Positions 34,625 through 43,582 of a stretch of 64,000 nucleotides of DNA are shown one piece after another (the stretch's first letter is position 1; every line of letters begins with the position of its first letter). The position numbers were made by a program, and so were the translations under genes. Source of the DNA: Gemmataceae bacterium (GTDB taxonomy: Bacteria > Planctomycetota > Planctomycetia > Gemmatales > Gemmataceae); the NCBI GenBank assembly GCA_009691845.1, contig SIAJ01000001.1, positions 111,790 through 175,789 on the forward strand, read 5' to 3'. A model generated the notes under the pieces. The model did no database searches. It was not told the DNA's origin and worked only from the letters and a program-made list of their open reading frames with translations.

Positions 34625-36013
34625 TTAAGCAATAACTTCCTTCACCACGCGGCCGTGAATGTCGGTTAGCGTGTAATCCCGGCCTCCGTAACGATACATG
34701 AGCTTCTGATGGTCCAACCCCATCAGGTGCAAAATCGTGGCGTGCAGGTCATGGTGGTGAACGGGATTCTCAACGGCCTTGCCGCCGTGATCGTCCGTGG
34801 CTCCGAATCGCATGCCCCCCTTCACGCCTCCGCCCGCCAGCCACATGCTGAATCCGGCCGCATTATGATCGCGGCCATCCTGACCCTGACCTGCGGGGGT
34901 TCGGCCGAACTCGCCTCCCCACATGACGAGCGTGTCCTTCAATAGCCCCGTTCGCTTCAGATCGGTCAGTAGTGCTCCGATGGGCTGATCGATCTGGCCG
35001 CACAATTGACCGAGCCGTTGCTTCAGCCCGCCGTGCGTATCCCAGTTGCCGTGGCCAACTTCCACGAAGCGGACACCGGCCTGGGCTAGTCGTCGGGCCA
35101 TCAGGCACTGGCGGCCAAAGTCGTCCGTCGCCTTCCCCTTGCCGATGCCATACATTTCCAGAGTTTTTGAATCTTCCTTGTTCAGATCGAGCACATCCGG
35201 AAGGGATTTTTGCATCCGGAAGCCCAGCTCGTACGAGTTGATCACACCCTCGACGGCCGGATCGACGGCATTGCGATTCAGCAAGTCTTGATTCATGGCT
35301 TGAACCAGATCGAGTTGTCGGCGCTGGGCGTCCTTGCTGAGGTGCTTCGGATCGAGATTTCCGACTTTCGCGTTGATGACCGGTGTGCCTTGGTCGCCGA
35401 TGCGCGTGGCCTGATAGGCGGCCGGTAGAAAGGCATTGCCGTAGTTCTGGGCACCGCCCAGATCCGCTGGCGGGCTGATGGTCACGAAACCGGGCAGGTT
35501 CTGGTTCTCACTTCCGAGGCCGTAGAGCAACCAGGCACCCATCGACGGTCGCGTGAAGCGAAATTCGCCCGTGTGCAGCATCTGGAACGACTGCGGATGG
35601 TTCGGCACGTTCGTGTTCAAGCTGTTCAGCAAACACAGATCGTCCGCGTGCTTGGCCACATTCGAGAACAGTTCCGAGATGTGGATGCCGCTTTGCCCGC
35701 GTGGCTCGAACTTGAACGGCGAAGCGAGCAGCGCCTGGCCTTTGCGACGATCGCCCGATTGCGACGCCTTGCCGGCGTCGGCAATCAATTTCGGCTTGTA
35801 ATCGAAGGTATCGAGGTGTGAAGGCCCGCCCCTCATGCACAGAAAGATAATCCGCTTGGCTTTTGCAGCGAATTGCGGTGCCTTGGGACCCAGCGGAGAA
35901 GCGGCTGAGCCGGGGGCCGGCGAGTTCGCACCAGCCAGACCCGCAAAGGCCAGATAGCCGAAGCCGGCCGGACACGCTTTCAGCACGTCGCGGCGAGAAA
36001 TAAGCGGGAGCAT
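34625..36013 (-). CDS. DUF1501 protein
   Basis: 462 residues, full length for the family. A Tat-like start (SRRDVLKACPAGFGYLAFA), then the signature FLCMRGGPSHLDTFDYKP, GIHISELFSN, LTNLNTNVPNHPQS-type segment (LNSLNTNVPNHPQS), WDTHGGLKQRLG and MWGGEFGRTPAGQGQDGRDH. The fold is of the alkaline phosphatase superfamily; the activity is unknown, with a role in secreted carbohydrate degradation suspected. It follows the DUF1549/DUF1553 gene by 28 bases, the usual planctomycete pairing. Confidence 0.93.
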   Translation of the reverse strand: MLPLISRRDVLKACPAGFGYLAFAGLAGANSPAPGSAASPLGPKAPQFAAKAKRIIFLCMRGGPSHLDTFDYKPKLIADAGKASQSGDRRKGQALLASPFKFEPRGQSGIHISELFSNVAKHADDLCLLNSLNTNVPNHPQSFQMLHTGEFRFTRPSMGAWLLYGLGSENQNLPGFVTISPPADLGGAQNYGNAFLPAAYQATRIGDQGTPVINAKVGNLDPKHLSKDAQRRQLDLVQAMNQDLLNRNAVDPAVEGVINSYELGFRMQKSLPDVLDLNKEDSKTLEMYGIGKGKATDDFGRQCLMARRLAQAGVRFVEVGHGNWDTHGGLKQRLGQLCGQIDQPIGALLTDLKRTGLLKDTLVMWGGEFGRTPAGQGQDGRDHNAAGFSMWLAGGGVKGGMRFGATDDHGGKAVENPVHHHDLHATILHLMGLDHQKLMYRYGGRDYTLTDIHGRVVKEVIA

Positions 36014-36041
36014 AAGGATCCTCTTTGTACTCGCGTGCTAA

Positions 36042-38246
36042 TTATCGTACGTAACGAAACTCCGCGGAGGCGATCATCGCCTGGGCGAACGACGCCCACG
36101 CGGTTGCTTTGCCGCCTTCCGGTGACTTATCTCGAGCAGGCAAGGCCGACACTTCGTCAACAATGTACTTGAGTCCGCGGCTCTTCTCGTCATCCGTAGG
36201 TAATCGACCGTAGTAGAGCCGATAAGCCAGGTCGAGCCTGGCCGAATCGTCCTTGGCCTCCGCCATCAATCGCTGGGCCGTGGCCACACTCATCTCGACA
36301 ACGAACGGGCTGTTCAACAGGAACAACGCTTGCGAAGGAACGGTCGTCTCCTCACGCTGGGCTACGACGATGTTCGGATTGGCTGCGTCAAAGATCGCCA
36401 GGGATTCCGGCAACGGCCGTCCGCGTGGCACGCCCAGGTATACGCTGCGAACAAAGACTTCCGGAGCAGCGGTCACGTTCTTTTTCGGATTGACCTTTGC
36501 CCCGCCAGCCAACGAGGCATTCACGGGCTTCATGTCCAACTTGCGGGCGATGGAAAGAATCGCATCTCGTTGTGCTTCGGCATCGAGCCGACGTTGGGCT
36601 GCACGCCAGTGGTAGATGTTGTCCGGGTCGGTCTTGTAACTCGCCTCATCGTGGCCATGCGCCATCTGGTATGTGCGAGACAAGACGAGTGAGCGGATCA
36701 TTTTTTTGGTGGACCAGCCGTCCTTCACGAACTGGACGGCCAGGTGATCGAGCAATTCAGGATGGCTCGGTCGTTCGCCCAGGAAGCCGAAGTTATCCGG
36801 CGAATTCACGATGGCCTTGCCGAACAGATGCAGCCAGATGCGGTTGACGGCCACGCGGGCCACGAACGGGTTGCCCTGAATCAGCCATTCTGCAAGTTCC
36901 TTTCGGCCCGACTGCGAACGATTGACGGGTGACGTTGGCTTGGTCGTCGCCGCCGCGATGAAACCGCGAGAAACCGTCTCGCCGCGCTTGGTGGAGTCGC
37001 CTCGAATGCAGACCGCAATGTCCCCGGCCTTGCCCTCGCGAAGGCCCATGGTTTCGCTGCCATCACTGAGTTCGAGCAGGCCTCCGCCTTTGCCGCCCTT
37101 CGCCGCACCTTTGCCCCCGGCGCCAAAGAGCATCGTACTGCTGTTGAAGATGCCTGCGAGGCCGTAATACTCTTTCGTGCCAATCGGGTCGAACTTGTGA
37201 TCGTGACATCGTGCACACAGGACGCTCAGGCCGAGGACGGCTCGTGTGGTCACGTCAACCTGATCGGCCACCAGGTCCATCGCGTAGTCGGGATTGTTCT
37301 GAGCGCGTGGTTTCGATGTCAGGGCCAGGAACGCGGTCGCAATCAAGAACTCGTCTTTCTGCTTGGCATCTTTCGGAATGAGCAGATCGCCCGCAACTTG
37401 CTCGCGAATGAACTGGTCGTAAGGCTTATCGGCGTTCACGCTGGCGATGACATAGTTGCGGTAACGCCAAGCTTCGGGGAATGGGAGGTTGTCTGAATTT
37501 CCATTCGACTCGCCGTAGCGGGCGATGTCCAGCCAATGGCGGCCCCAGCGTTCGCCGAACTGTTGCGAAGCCAACAGGTCATCGACCAGCTTTTCCGCCG
37601 CCTTGGCAGACTTATCGCTCACGAAGGCATCGAGTTGTTCCGGCGTCGGCGGTAGGCCGATCAGGTCGAAATAGATGCGGCGAGCCAGCGTGGCCCGATC
37701 CGCATCACCCATGACCTTCAGGCCTTTTTCTTCGAGCTTGGCCCGAATGAAGCGATCGGCATCGGTCCGAGCCCAGGTCGTGTCTTTCAGGGAAGGGATG
37801 GCCGGCTGTTTCGGGGGCACGAACGACCAGAACGACTTGGCTTCTTCGGCCGACAATCGCTTGTAGCTGCTCCCCCCGGTTCGCGGATCAATTGCACCGT
37901 CCGCAACCCATTGCACGAAGTCGGCCACGATATGGGCCGGAAGCGGATTCTTCGGCGGCATCTTCAGCTTTTCTTGCCGCAAAGACTTGATCAGCAGGCT
38001 CTCGTTCGGCTTGCCAGGTATGACGGAAGGCCCGGTATCGCCCCCCTTGAGCAGACCTTCGCGGGAATCGAGTAACAGCCCACCCTTGAGCTTGGCAGCC
38101 TTGTCCGAATGGCATTCGTAGCAATGGGTTACGAGAACCGGACGGATCTTGTTCTCGAAGAAGGCGACCTTCTTGGGATCGAGATCCGCGGCAGATACCG
38201 ATACCACGGTTGCGAGAAACCAGGTGAGCGAGAGCCGGCAGGACAT
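36042..38246 (-). CDS. PSCyt1-DUF1549-DUF1553 protein
   Basis: 734 residues. A signal peptide leads into a cytochrome-c-like PSCyt1 domain with one heme motif (THCYECHSDKA), then a DUF1549 domain (FIRAKLEEKGLKVMGDADRA, LARRIYFDLIGLPPTPEQLD, DDLLASQQFGERWGRHWLD, the last typical of the family) and DUF1553 (KELAEWLIQGNPFVARVAVN, WLHLFGKAIVNSPDNFG, PSHPELLDHLAVQFV). I chose the ATG at 38246, which has cggagg 10 bases upstream. The domain set is a hallmark of planctomycete secreted heme proteins, encoded with DUF1501 partners. Confidence 0.93.
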   Translation of the reverse strand: MSCRLSLTWFLATVVSVSAADLDPKKVAFFENKIRPVLVTHCYECHSDKAAKLKGGLLLDSREGLLKGGDTGPSVIPGKPNESLLIKSLRQEKLKMPPKNPLPAHIVADFVQWVADGAIDPRTGGSSYKRLSAEEAKSFWSFVPPKQPAIPSLKDTTWARTDADRFIRAKLEEKGLKVMGDADRATLARRIYFDLIGLPPTPEQLDAFVSDKSAKAAEKLVDDLLASQQFGERWGRHWLDIARYGESNGNSDNLPFPEAWRYRNYVIASVNADKPYDQFIREQVAGDLLIPKDAKQKDEFLIATAFLALTSKPRAQNNPDYAMDLVADQVDVTTRAVLGLSVLCARCHDHKFDPIGTKEYYGLAGIFNSSTMLFGAGGKGAAKGGKGGGLLELSDGSETMGLREGKAGDIAVCIRGDSTKRGETVSRGFIAAATTKPTSPVNRSQSGRKELAEWLIQGNPFVARVAVNRIWLHLFGKAIVNSPDNFGFLGERPSHPELLDHLAVQFVKDGWSTKKMIRSLVLSRTYQMAHGHDEASYKTDPDNIYHWRAAQRRLDAEAQRDAILSIARKLDMKPVNASLAGGAKVNPKKNVTAAPEVFVRSVYLGVPRGRPLPESLAIFDAANPNIVVAQREETTVPSQALFLLNSPFVVEMSVATAQRLMAEAKDDSARLDLAYRLYYGRLPTDDEKSRGLKYIVDEVSALPARDKSPEGGKATAWASFAQAMIASAEFRYVR

Positions 38247-38321
38247 GCCAACGGCCTCCGAGTGCATGTGTGGGAATCCCGATCTAACACCGGCAAGTCG
38301 AGCGGGTAGCGTTCAATCGTG

Positions 38322-39194
38322 TCATTCCTTCAAGGCGAGTTCCCGCGTAACAGCCACCTCGGCCCCGACGGGCTTGTAGTTCAGAACCAGCTTCGTTGGA
38401 TACACATCCACGCGCACCCAGGCCGGCCGGAATTCCTTTTCCGCGAAGCCGGGTGCCGCATCCAGTTTGCGATTGTTGTTGTAAGAGACGCACGGCAAAA
38501 TCACTTCGTGGATACCGTGGGCTGTGTCGTTCCAGCCCCTCATGCCGCAATGGTGGTGCCCGGAAAAAAACGCGACGATGTGCTTGTTGTCGGCCAGGAG
38601 TTTGCCGAACGGCTCGCGGCTGGCCTTGTCCTTGATGTACCAGCCCACATCGGGGTGCTTGTTCTCGTGATAGACCACGTGGGCCACGAGTACGACTCGC
38701 TGATCCTTCTTCTTGGCCTCCTCGAGCCGAGTTTGCAGCCACTTCAGCTGGTCGACCGTCACGACACCGAGATGGCCCGGATTTGGCTCGGCATCGGCAA
38801 AGCAAAGCACACGGTAGTTCTTGAACTCCAGGAGCGATTCGGTTTCCTTGCGGACGTGCTTGGTGAACTGCTCCGCCGGATCGTGGTTGCCAGGCACGGC
38901 GGACCACTCGTTCTTCAGCCCCTTCGCGATCTCGACCCACTGCGGATAGAGTTTCTGATTCGCGGCCACTTCACCACGATCGACCAGGTCTCCGCAAAAG
39001 ACTGTAAACGAGGCCGCTGAATCATTGATCTCGGCCACGGCCGTCGTCATGCGTTTGACATAGTCGGCCCCCGTTTTGCCGAGATGCGTGTCCGTGATCA
39101 GGGCGAAGCTAAACTCGGGCTTGGCATCGGCCGCGAGGAGGGGTGACGCGAGCACCACCGGCGTGGCGGCCAGAAATTGACGGCGGGTGAACAT
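38322..39194 (-). CDS. Tat-exported metallophosphoesterase
   Basis: 290 residues. The start TRRQFLAATPVVLAS is a Tat signal. Calcineurin-type motifs are all present: D-x-H (ITDTHLG), GDLVDRG, GNHDP, VAHVVYHE and GHHHCG. It cleaves a phosphoester outside the cytosol; the substrate is unknown. I chose the ATG at 39194, at the signal; the frame is open to 39356. The downstream neighbour is the DUF1549/1553 gene (75 bases), so an operon of extracellular functions is possible. Confidence 0.9.
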   Translation of the reverse strand: MFTRRQFLAATPVVLASPLLAADAKPEFSFALITDTHLGKTGADYVKRMTTAVAEINDSAASFTVFCGDLVDRGEVAANQKLYPQWVEIAKGLKNEWSAVPGNHDPAEQFTKHVRKETESLLEFKNYRVLCFADAEPNPGHLGVVTVDQLKWLQTRLEEAKKKDQRVVLVAHVVYHENKHPDVGWYIKDKASREPFGKLLADNKHIVAFFSGHHHCGMRGWNDTAHGIHEVILPCVSYNNNRKLDAAPGFAEKEFRPAWVRVDVYPTKLVLNYKPVGAEVAVTRELALKE

Positions 39195-39938
39195 GGTTGA
39201 GTTTCCGGAATGTAGCCGGGGGATCGGCCTGAAAGTGAGTATAGCCAAACGACAAACGGCCGATGAGGATTGCTCCCCACCGGCCGCTTGTTGAAGTGGC
39301 GATGACTCAAGCAGCCTGAACGACGTGAGTCGTGAATGACTGCTCGAAGACACCACCCGTTGGCTTGAGCCTCGCGTGAGGCATGATCAAAAGTACCCGG
39401 CTGTTGCGCGAGTGCCAGCCAGTTCATCGCGGGAATGCGAAGAATCAGGCGATGTCAAGTGGTGTTGTGGCGGTCGTTCCGGTTATGGGCAACTGGTAAC
39501 GCTGACGGGATGGAATCCGATCGTTTGACGCAACGACAATCTCACGGGCGGCACGGATCGCGACCTGCTCATCGGCGGCTCGAATGAGACGGTTTGAACA
39601 ATTCGGCAAATTCTTCCCAAAGTCGAGTTCACTTTTGCCCTCTTCGCAATACAGGTCTATCGGGCAAAGATGCCCGAGGAGCGTTTTGCGATGTTCGTTT
39701 CAGCTGCCCGGAGTGTTTGGCACCGAGATTCGTTCGTGCAGTACCGCGATCCGGCACAACTCGCGTGCCGAAAGGAGAGCGCGCAACAATTTGCAACAAT
39801 TTGCAACAGAAAACGTGGGAAGTTAACGGCTGACGGGTATTTGCCCGTTAGGGGGTTGCAGAGAATACACGGGAATATTTGGGCGTTGGATGCATCTCTA
39901 TGGGTGTGGCCCTTGTCACTCTAACCCAACAAACACAC
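39195..39938. other. Gap with an RTX-like relic and simple repeats
   Basis: About 740 bases. The frames over the right half (39584-39924) look like chance. At 39541-39597 an RTX-type tail can be read. A direct repeat of caacaatttg lies near 39784-39809. The right part is less GC-rich than the neighbours. I see no complete gene. Confidence 0.5.
39541..39597 (+). pseudogene. RTX-like repeat remnant
   Basis: The frame ends with NLTGGTDRDLLIGGSNETV and a stop. GG-x-D-x-D-L-L-I-GG units are Ca-binding RTX repeats that often end planctomycete surface proteins. No gene body is left upstream: a TGA lies four codons before. Confidence 0.4.
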
Positions 39939-40364
39939 ATGTACGGCTTCCTGGCCGACCTCATGGTCGGCATACACGTCGGCTACGTTGGTTACGTTGT
40001 GCTCGGCCAGCTTCTGATCTGGCTCGGCTGGGCGCTGGGCAAGAAGTGGGTTCGCAACTTCTGGTTCCGGGCCACGCACCTCCTGGCCATCGCCATTGTG
40101 GCTTACGAAGAAGTCATGGACATCCGCTGCCCGCTTTCGGTGTGGGAAGAACACTTTCGCGAGTTGGCGGGGCAACCCGTATCGGGCGAAACGTTTCTGG
40201 GCCGGATGCTGCACTCGTTGATCTTTTACGACTTCCAGCCGTGGGCCTTCACGGCCATCTACATGGGCATGCTCGCAGTCGTTGCTCTCACCTTGATCCT
40301 GTGCCCGCCGCGACGGCCGTTCCGAAAATCCGCCAATGCCGAAACGCCCGAATTGGCTGCTTGA
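39939..40364 (+). CDS. DUF2784 membrane protein
   Basis: 141 residues matching DUF2784: MYGFLADLMVGIHVGYVGYV, then VLGQLLIWLGWALGKKWVRN and AYEEVMDIRCPLSVWEEHFR, with C-terminal LIFYDFQPWAFTAIYMGMLA. About four membrane helices. The function is unknown. I chose the ATG at 39939 because the family starts there; in-frame ATGs at 39879 and 39900 would add 13-20 residues unlike the family. The beta-helix gene begins 59 bases after the stop. Confidence 0.85.
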   Translation: MYGFLADLMVGIHVGYVGYVVLGQLLIWLGWALGKKWVRNFWFRATHLLAIAIVAYEEVMDIRCPLSVWEEHFRELAGQPVSGETFLGRMLHSLIFYDFQPWAFTAIYMGMLAVVALTLILCPPRRPFRKSANAETPELAA

Positions 40365-40423
40365 CCACGGCCGCTTCGCGTAAGACACTCTCTACCTGCG
40401 GTTTTTCGCGAAGAGGGTGGATC

Positions 40424-42397
40424 ATGCGAACGCTCCTGCTGGCTGGGTTCCTGTTGCTTTCGGGATTCGCTGAGTCGGCGGAAGTGCTTTCCCATCCGCC
40501 ACTGCGCCCGACCGACATGCCGGCGGGGCGTGCAACAGTCGCGGGACAAGCCCTCTTCGTCGACTCGGTTAAAGGAAACGATCTCAACGCGGGCAGCAAG
40601 ATCGCTCCGTTCAGGACCATCGCCCAGGCCGTGCGCGATGCACGCCCCGGCACGACGATCTATCTGCAGAGCGGCGTCTTTCGCGAGAACGTGTATCTTG
40701 CCCACGCAGGTCGGGCCGACACGCCGATCACGATTCGGTCCGCACCGGGCGAGAAGGCAATTCTCGACGGCAGCCTGACCGAGTTCTTCGACAATCCGGA
40801 GGCCGCCTGGGAACCTGTTACCAAGGGCGCACTTGATGAATATCGTTCCAGGCGTTCGTACCCGAATCTTCGCGATGTGCTCGGCTCCTTCAGCGACTCG
40901 ATGATCGGCCTGCAAACCTATCACCACTTGAAGGATCTGCGTGCCGTCGGCGAAGCCTTCGACTGGGAAGACTGGACCAGGATGGATACGAGCGACTTGA
41001 AGCCGGTCTACCTTGGGCCAGGAGTTTGGTACGACAAGGAAACTGGCCGGATTCACATCCGACTCTCGCCGACGCGATTGCCGGAGACGGCCACGAACTA
41101 CAGGGGTGAAACGGATCCTCGCAAACTGCGGCTGCTCCTGGCCGGATTTTCGTCGGTGCCTCTGCATCTGGATGGGGTGAGCCATGTACACATCCAGGAT
41201 CTCACGATTCGCGGAGCGGGATACACGTCGATCGTGCTCGATCATGCCCAGAATGTCAGCTTCGACAACGTGCTCGTTTGGTGCGGAACTTACGGTATTC
41301 GTGCATCAAGTACGGGGCCGCTCTCGATAACGCGTTGCCGCTTTCACGGCAACGTCGCCCCTTGGACCTTCCGCAGCGACGGCAGCAAGCGTGATTATCC
41401 GGGCCGGCCGCATCGAAACCTTTCGCGGATGAACACGCACGCGATTCTCGAAATCGAATCGGGCCGCGAGTCGTCCGTGTATGCCACGCCACAGAATGAC
41501 AACTGGGAAATCGCCTACAGCGAGTTCACGGACGCTCACGACGGCGTCTACCTGGGCGGCATCAACACGAAGTTTCATCACAATCTCGTCGATGGCCTGC
41601 ACGACGACGGCATCTATCTCAGCCCGATGTACACCCGGCATCGGCTCGACAAGAAGGCCCCGGAGATTCACGTGTACCAGAATCACTTCGGCACCATGCT
41701 CACGGCCCTGGCGTTTGGCGGAACGGAAACAATGACGCCCGATCGCGTGTTCGTCTATCGCAATGTCTTCGACCAGCGTGGGCAGGTCCCGACTGCCCGA
41801 CCGACCACGCGGAAGCCCGAAGCAAGTTTTTCGGGAGGCAAGTTGATTGGCGATCATGGCTCGCCGCCGTGGCCGGAATTGAACATCTATCACAACACAT
41901 TCGTCATGGGCGGTTCACGCGATGCAGCAATGGCCTCGTACGCGGCCTCACGCGTGGTGAACCCACGACGTGTCTTCAATAACGTGTTCCTGCATACCGA
42001 TCGGCTTCCCGGCTACAGTCCACCGGATGCCGCCAGTAACGCGGCGAGCGATGGCAATGTCTTCTGGACACTTGGAGCCGCCGAGAAACTTCCGACGAAC
42101 TTCTTCGATCGCTATCGCAAATCGGAAGCATTTACGGCGAGCAAGAAACTGTGGCCGGACGGCTCGGATGCCAATTCGCGCGTCGTCGATCCGCTGTTCA
42201 CGAAGGCGGAAAGCGGTGCCAAGATCGCGAACGACTATCGTCCGCAGGAGAAGAGCCCGCTCAAGAATGCAGGTGTGGCAATCCCGGCCCAATGGCCCGA
42301 TCCGTTGCGGCTGCCTGCAGGAAAGCCCGATATTGGAGCAATTCCCGTCGGTGGCTTGGACGCCAAAGTCGGTCCCTCGGCATTCTTCGTCAAATAA
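40424..42397 (+). CDS. Secreted right-handed beta-helix protein
   Basis: 657 residues with a signal peptide (LLLAGFLLLSGFAESA). The start has the DUF1565-like ALFVDSVKGNDLNAGSKIAP-FRTIAQAV segment, then parallel beta-helix coils: GTTIYLQSGVFRENVYLAHA, VHIQDLTIRGAGYTSIVLD, ARNVSFDNVLV-type (AQNVSFDNVLVWCGTYGIRA). Such folds are typical of polysaccharide lyases and epimerases; catalytic residues cannot be assigned. It starts with agagggtgg upstream. A Tat-exported oxidoreductase gene follows after 9 bases. Confidence 0.87.
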   Translation: MRTLLLAGFLLLSGFAESAEVLSHPPLRPTDMPAGRATVAGQALFVDSVKGNDLNAGSKIAPFRTIAQAVRDARPGTTIYLQSGVFRENVYLAHAGRADTPITIRSAPGEKAILDGSLTEFFDNPEAAWEPVTKGALDEYRSRRSYPNLRDVLGSFSDSMIGLQTYHHLKDLRAVGEAFDWEDWTRMDTSDLKPVYLGPGVWYDKETGRIHIRLSPTRLPETATNYRGETDPRKLRLLLAGFSSVPLHLDGVSHVHIQDLTIRGAGYTSIVLDHAQNVSFDNVLVWCGTYGIRASSTGPLSITRCRFHGNVAPWTFRSDGSKRDYPGRPHRNLSRMNTHAILEIESGRESSVYATPQNDNWEIAYSEFTDAHDGVYLGGINTKFHHNLVDGLHDDGIYLSPMYTRHRLDKKAPEIHVYQNHFGTMLTALAFGGTETMTPDRVFVYRNVFDQRGQVPTARPTTRKPEASFSGGKLIGDHGSPPWPELNIYHNTFVMGGSRDAAMASYAASRVVNPRRVFNNVFLHTDRLPGYSPPDAASNAASDGNVFWTLGAAEKLPTNFFDRYRKSEAFTASKKLWPDGSDANSRVVDPLFTKAESGAKIANDYRPQEKSPLKNAGVAIPAQWPDPLRLPAGKPDIGAIPVGGLDAKVGPSAFFVK

Positions 42398-42406
42398 TGG
42401 TGCAAC

Positions 42407-43468
42407 ATGAAACGACGCGATTTCTTTCAACAGGCGAGCACAATAGCCTTGCTCGGCTCGGCCGTTCCGATTCGTGCGGATGCGGCAAAGCCCCGCATCA
42501 AGATCGGTCAGATTGGCGTGACCCACGCTCATGCCAGCAAGCTCGAGGTGTATCGACGGTCGCCGGACTACGAAGTCGTCGGCGTCGTCGAGCCGAGTGA
42601 AGCCGTCAGGAAACGGGCCGAGAGTTCGGCAGCCTTCAAGGGTGTGAACTGGCTGACCCGCGAGCAATTGCTCAACACTCCGGGTTTGCAGGCCGTGCTG
42701 GTCGAAACCCATGTGCGCGATCTGCTCGACAACGCCGAGGCCTGCGTTGCGGCCGGCAAGCACATTCACATCGACAAGCCGGCCGGGACTTCCCTGCCGC
42801 AACTTCAGCGAATACTCGCGTCGGCCACGAAGCAGAAGCTGATGGTGCAGATGGGCTACATGTATCGCTACAACCCGGGCGTGGTTTTGCTGCGCGAATT
42901 CCTGGCCAAGGGTTGGCTTGGCGAAGTGTTCGAGGTTCACACCGTAATGAGCAAGGTGGTCGATCCGGCCTCGCGGAAGCAACTCGCGGAATTTCGCGGC
43001 GGCATCATGTTCGAACTCGGCTGCCACGTGCTCGATCTGGTGATCGCGATTCTCGGCAAGCCAAAGGAAGTCTTGGCCCAAGCCCAGCACGTTTCGAAGA
43101 TCGACGACAAGCTTCAGGACAACATGCTCGCTCTTCTGAATTATCCGAAAGCCCTGGCCACGGTGAAGGCGAGCGCGATGGAAGTTGAAGGAGGAAGTCG
43201 CCGACACCTCACGGTCTGCGGCACGGAAGGGACATTTCACATTCAGCCGCTCGACAGCCCGGCCGCGAAGATTGCTCTTTCCACGGCGAGAGGCGAATTC
43301 AAGAAAGGCTACCAGGATGTGATCTTTCCGAAGTATGTGCGCTACGTCGATGATGCTGCGGACATGGCCCGAGTCATTCGCGGCGAGAAGGCGCACGACT
43401 TCAAGCCGGAACACGACTTGGCGGTCCAGGAAACGCTCCTGCGGGCGTGTGATATGCCGCTGATTTGA
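42407..43468 (+). CDS. Tat-exported Gfo/Idh/MocA oxidoreductase
   Basis: 353 residues. MKRRDFFQQAS is a Tat signal start. The NAD-binding Rossmann N-domain (KIGQIGVTHAHASKLEVYRR; the usual G-x-G-x-x-G is altered) is followed by HIDKPAGTSLPQL, matching the EKP motif, and by the C-terminal GGIMFELGCHVLDLVIAILG. It oxidises or reduces a sugar or related compound with tightly held NAD(P). Together with the beta-helix protein upstream and the VCBS protein downstream it looks like an extracellular glycan-processing cluster. Confidence 0.9.
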   Translation: MKRRDFFQQASTIALLGSAVPIRADAAKPRIKIGQIGVTHAHASKLEVYRRSPDYEVVGVVEPSEAVRKRAESSAAFKGVNWLTREQLLNTPGLQAVLVETHVRDLLDNAEACVAAGKHIHIDKPAGTSLPQLQRILASATKQKLMVQMGYMYRYNPGVVLLREFLAKGWLGEVFEVHTVMSKVVDPASRKQLAEFRGGIMFELGCHVLDLVIAILGKPKEVLAQAQHVSKIDDKLQDNMLALLNYPKALATVKASAMEVEGGSRRHLTVCGTEGTFHIQPLDSPAAKIALSTARGEFKKGYQDVIFPKYVRYVDDAADMARVIRGEKAHDFKPEHDLAVQETLLRACDMPLI

Positions 43469-43470
43469 AA

Positions 43471-43526
43471 TAGTAGTCGACACACTCCGTGTGCCGACCC
43501 CCGCACACGGAGTGTGCGGGCTACTA
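43471..43526. repeat. Double palindromic repeat, CACAC/GTGTG family
   Basis: Two dyads in tandem, cacactccgtgtg and ccgcacacggagtgtgcggg, flanked by tagtag and ctacta. It lies right after the oxidoreductase stop and may terminate transcription. It is the most complex copy of the family in the window. Confidence 0.7.
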
Positions 43527-43582
43527 TGGTTCACACCTCGAAGTAGGCGAACGAAAGTGGTGATTCGCCGGAGGAGGCCAAG

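Noticed and set aside
39784..39809. Direct repeat caacaatttg as a possible CRISPR unit
   Set aside because: Only two or so units, no spacers of regular size and no cas genes.
39584..39924. Overlapping plus-strand frames of about 80 codons before the DUF2784 gene
   Set aside because: Three frames overlap in the same place without a ribosome site or family resemblance, and they lie over simple repeats.
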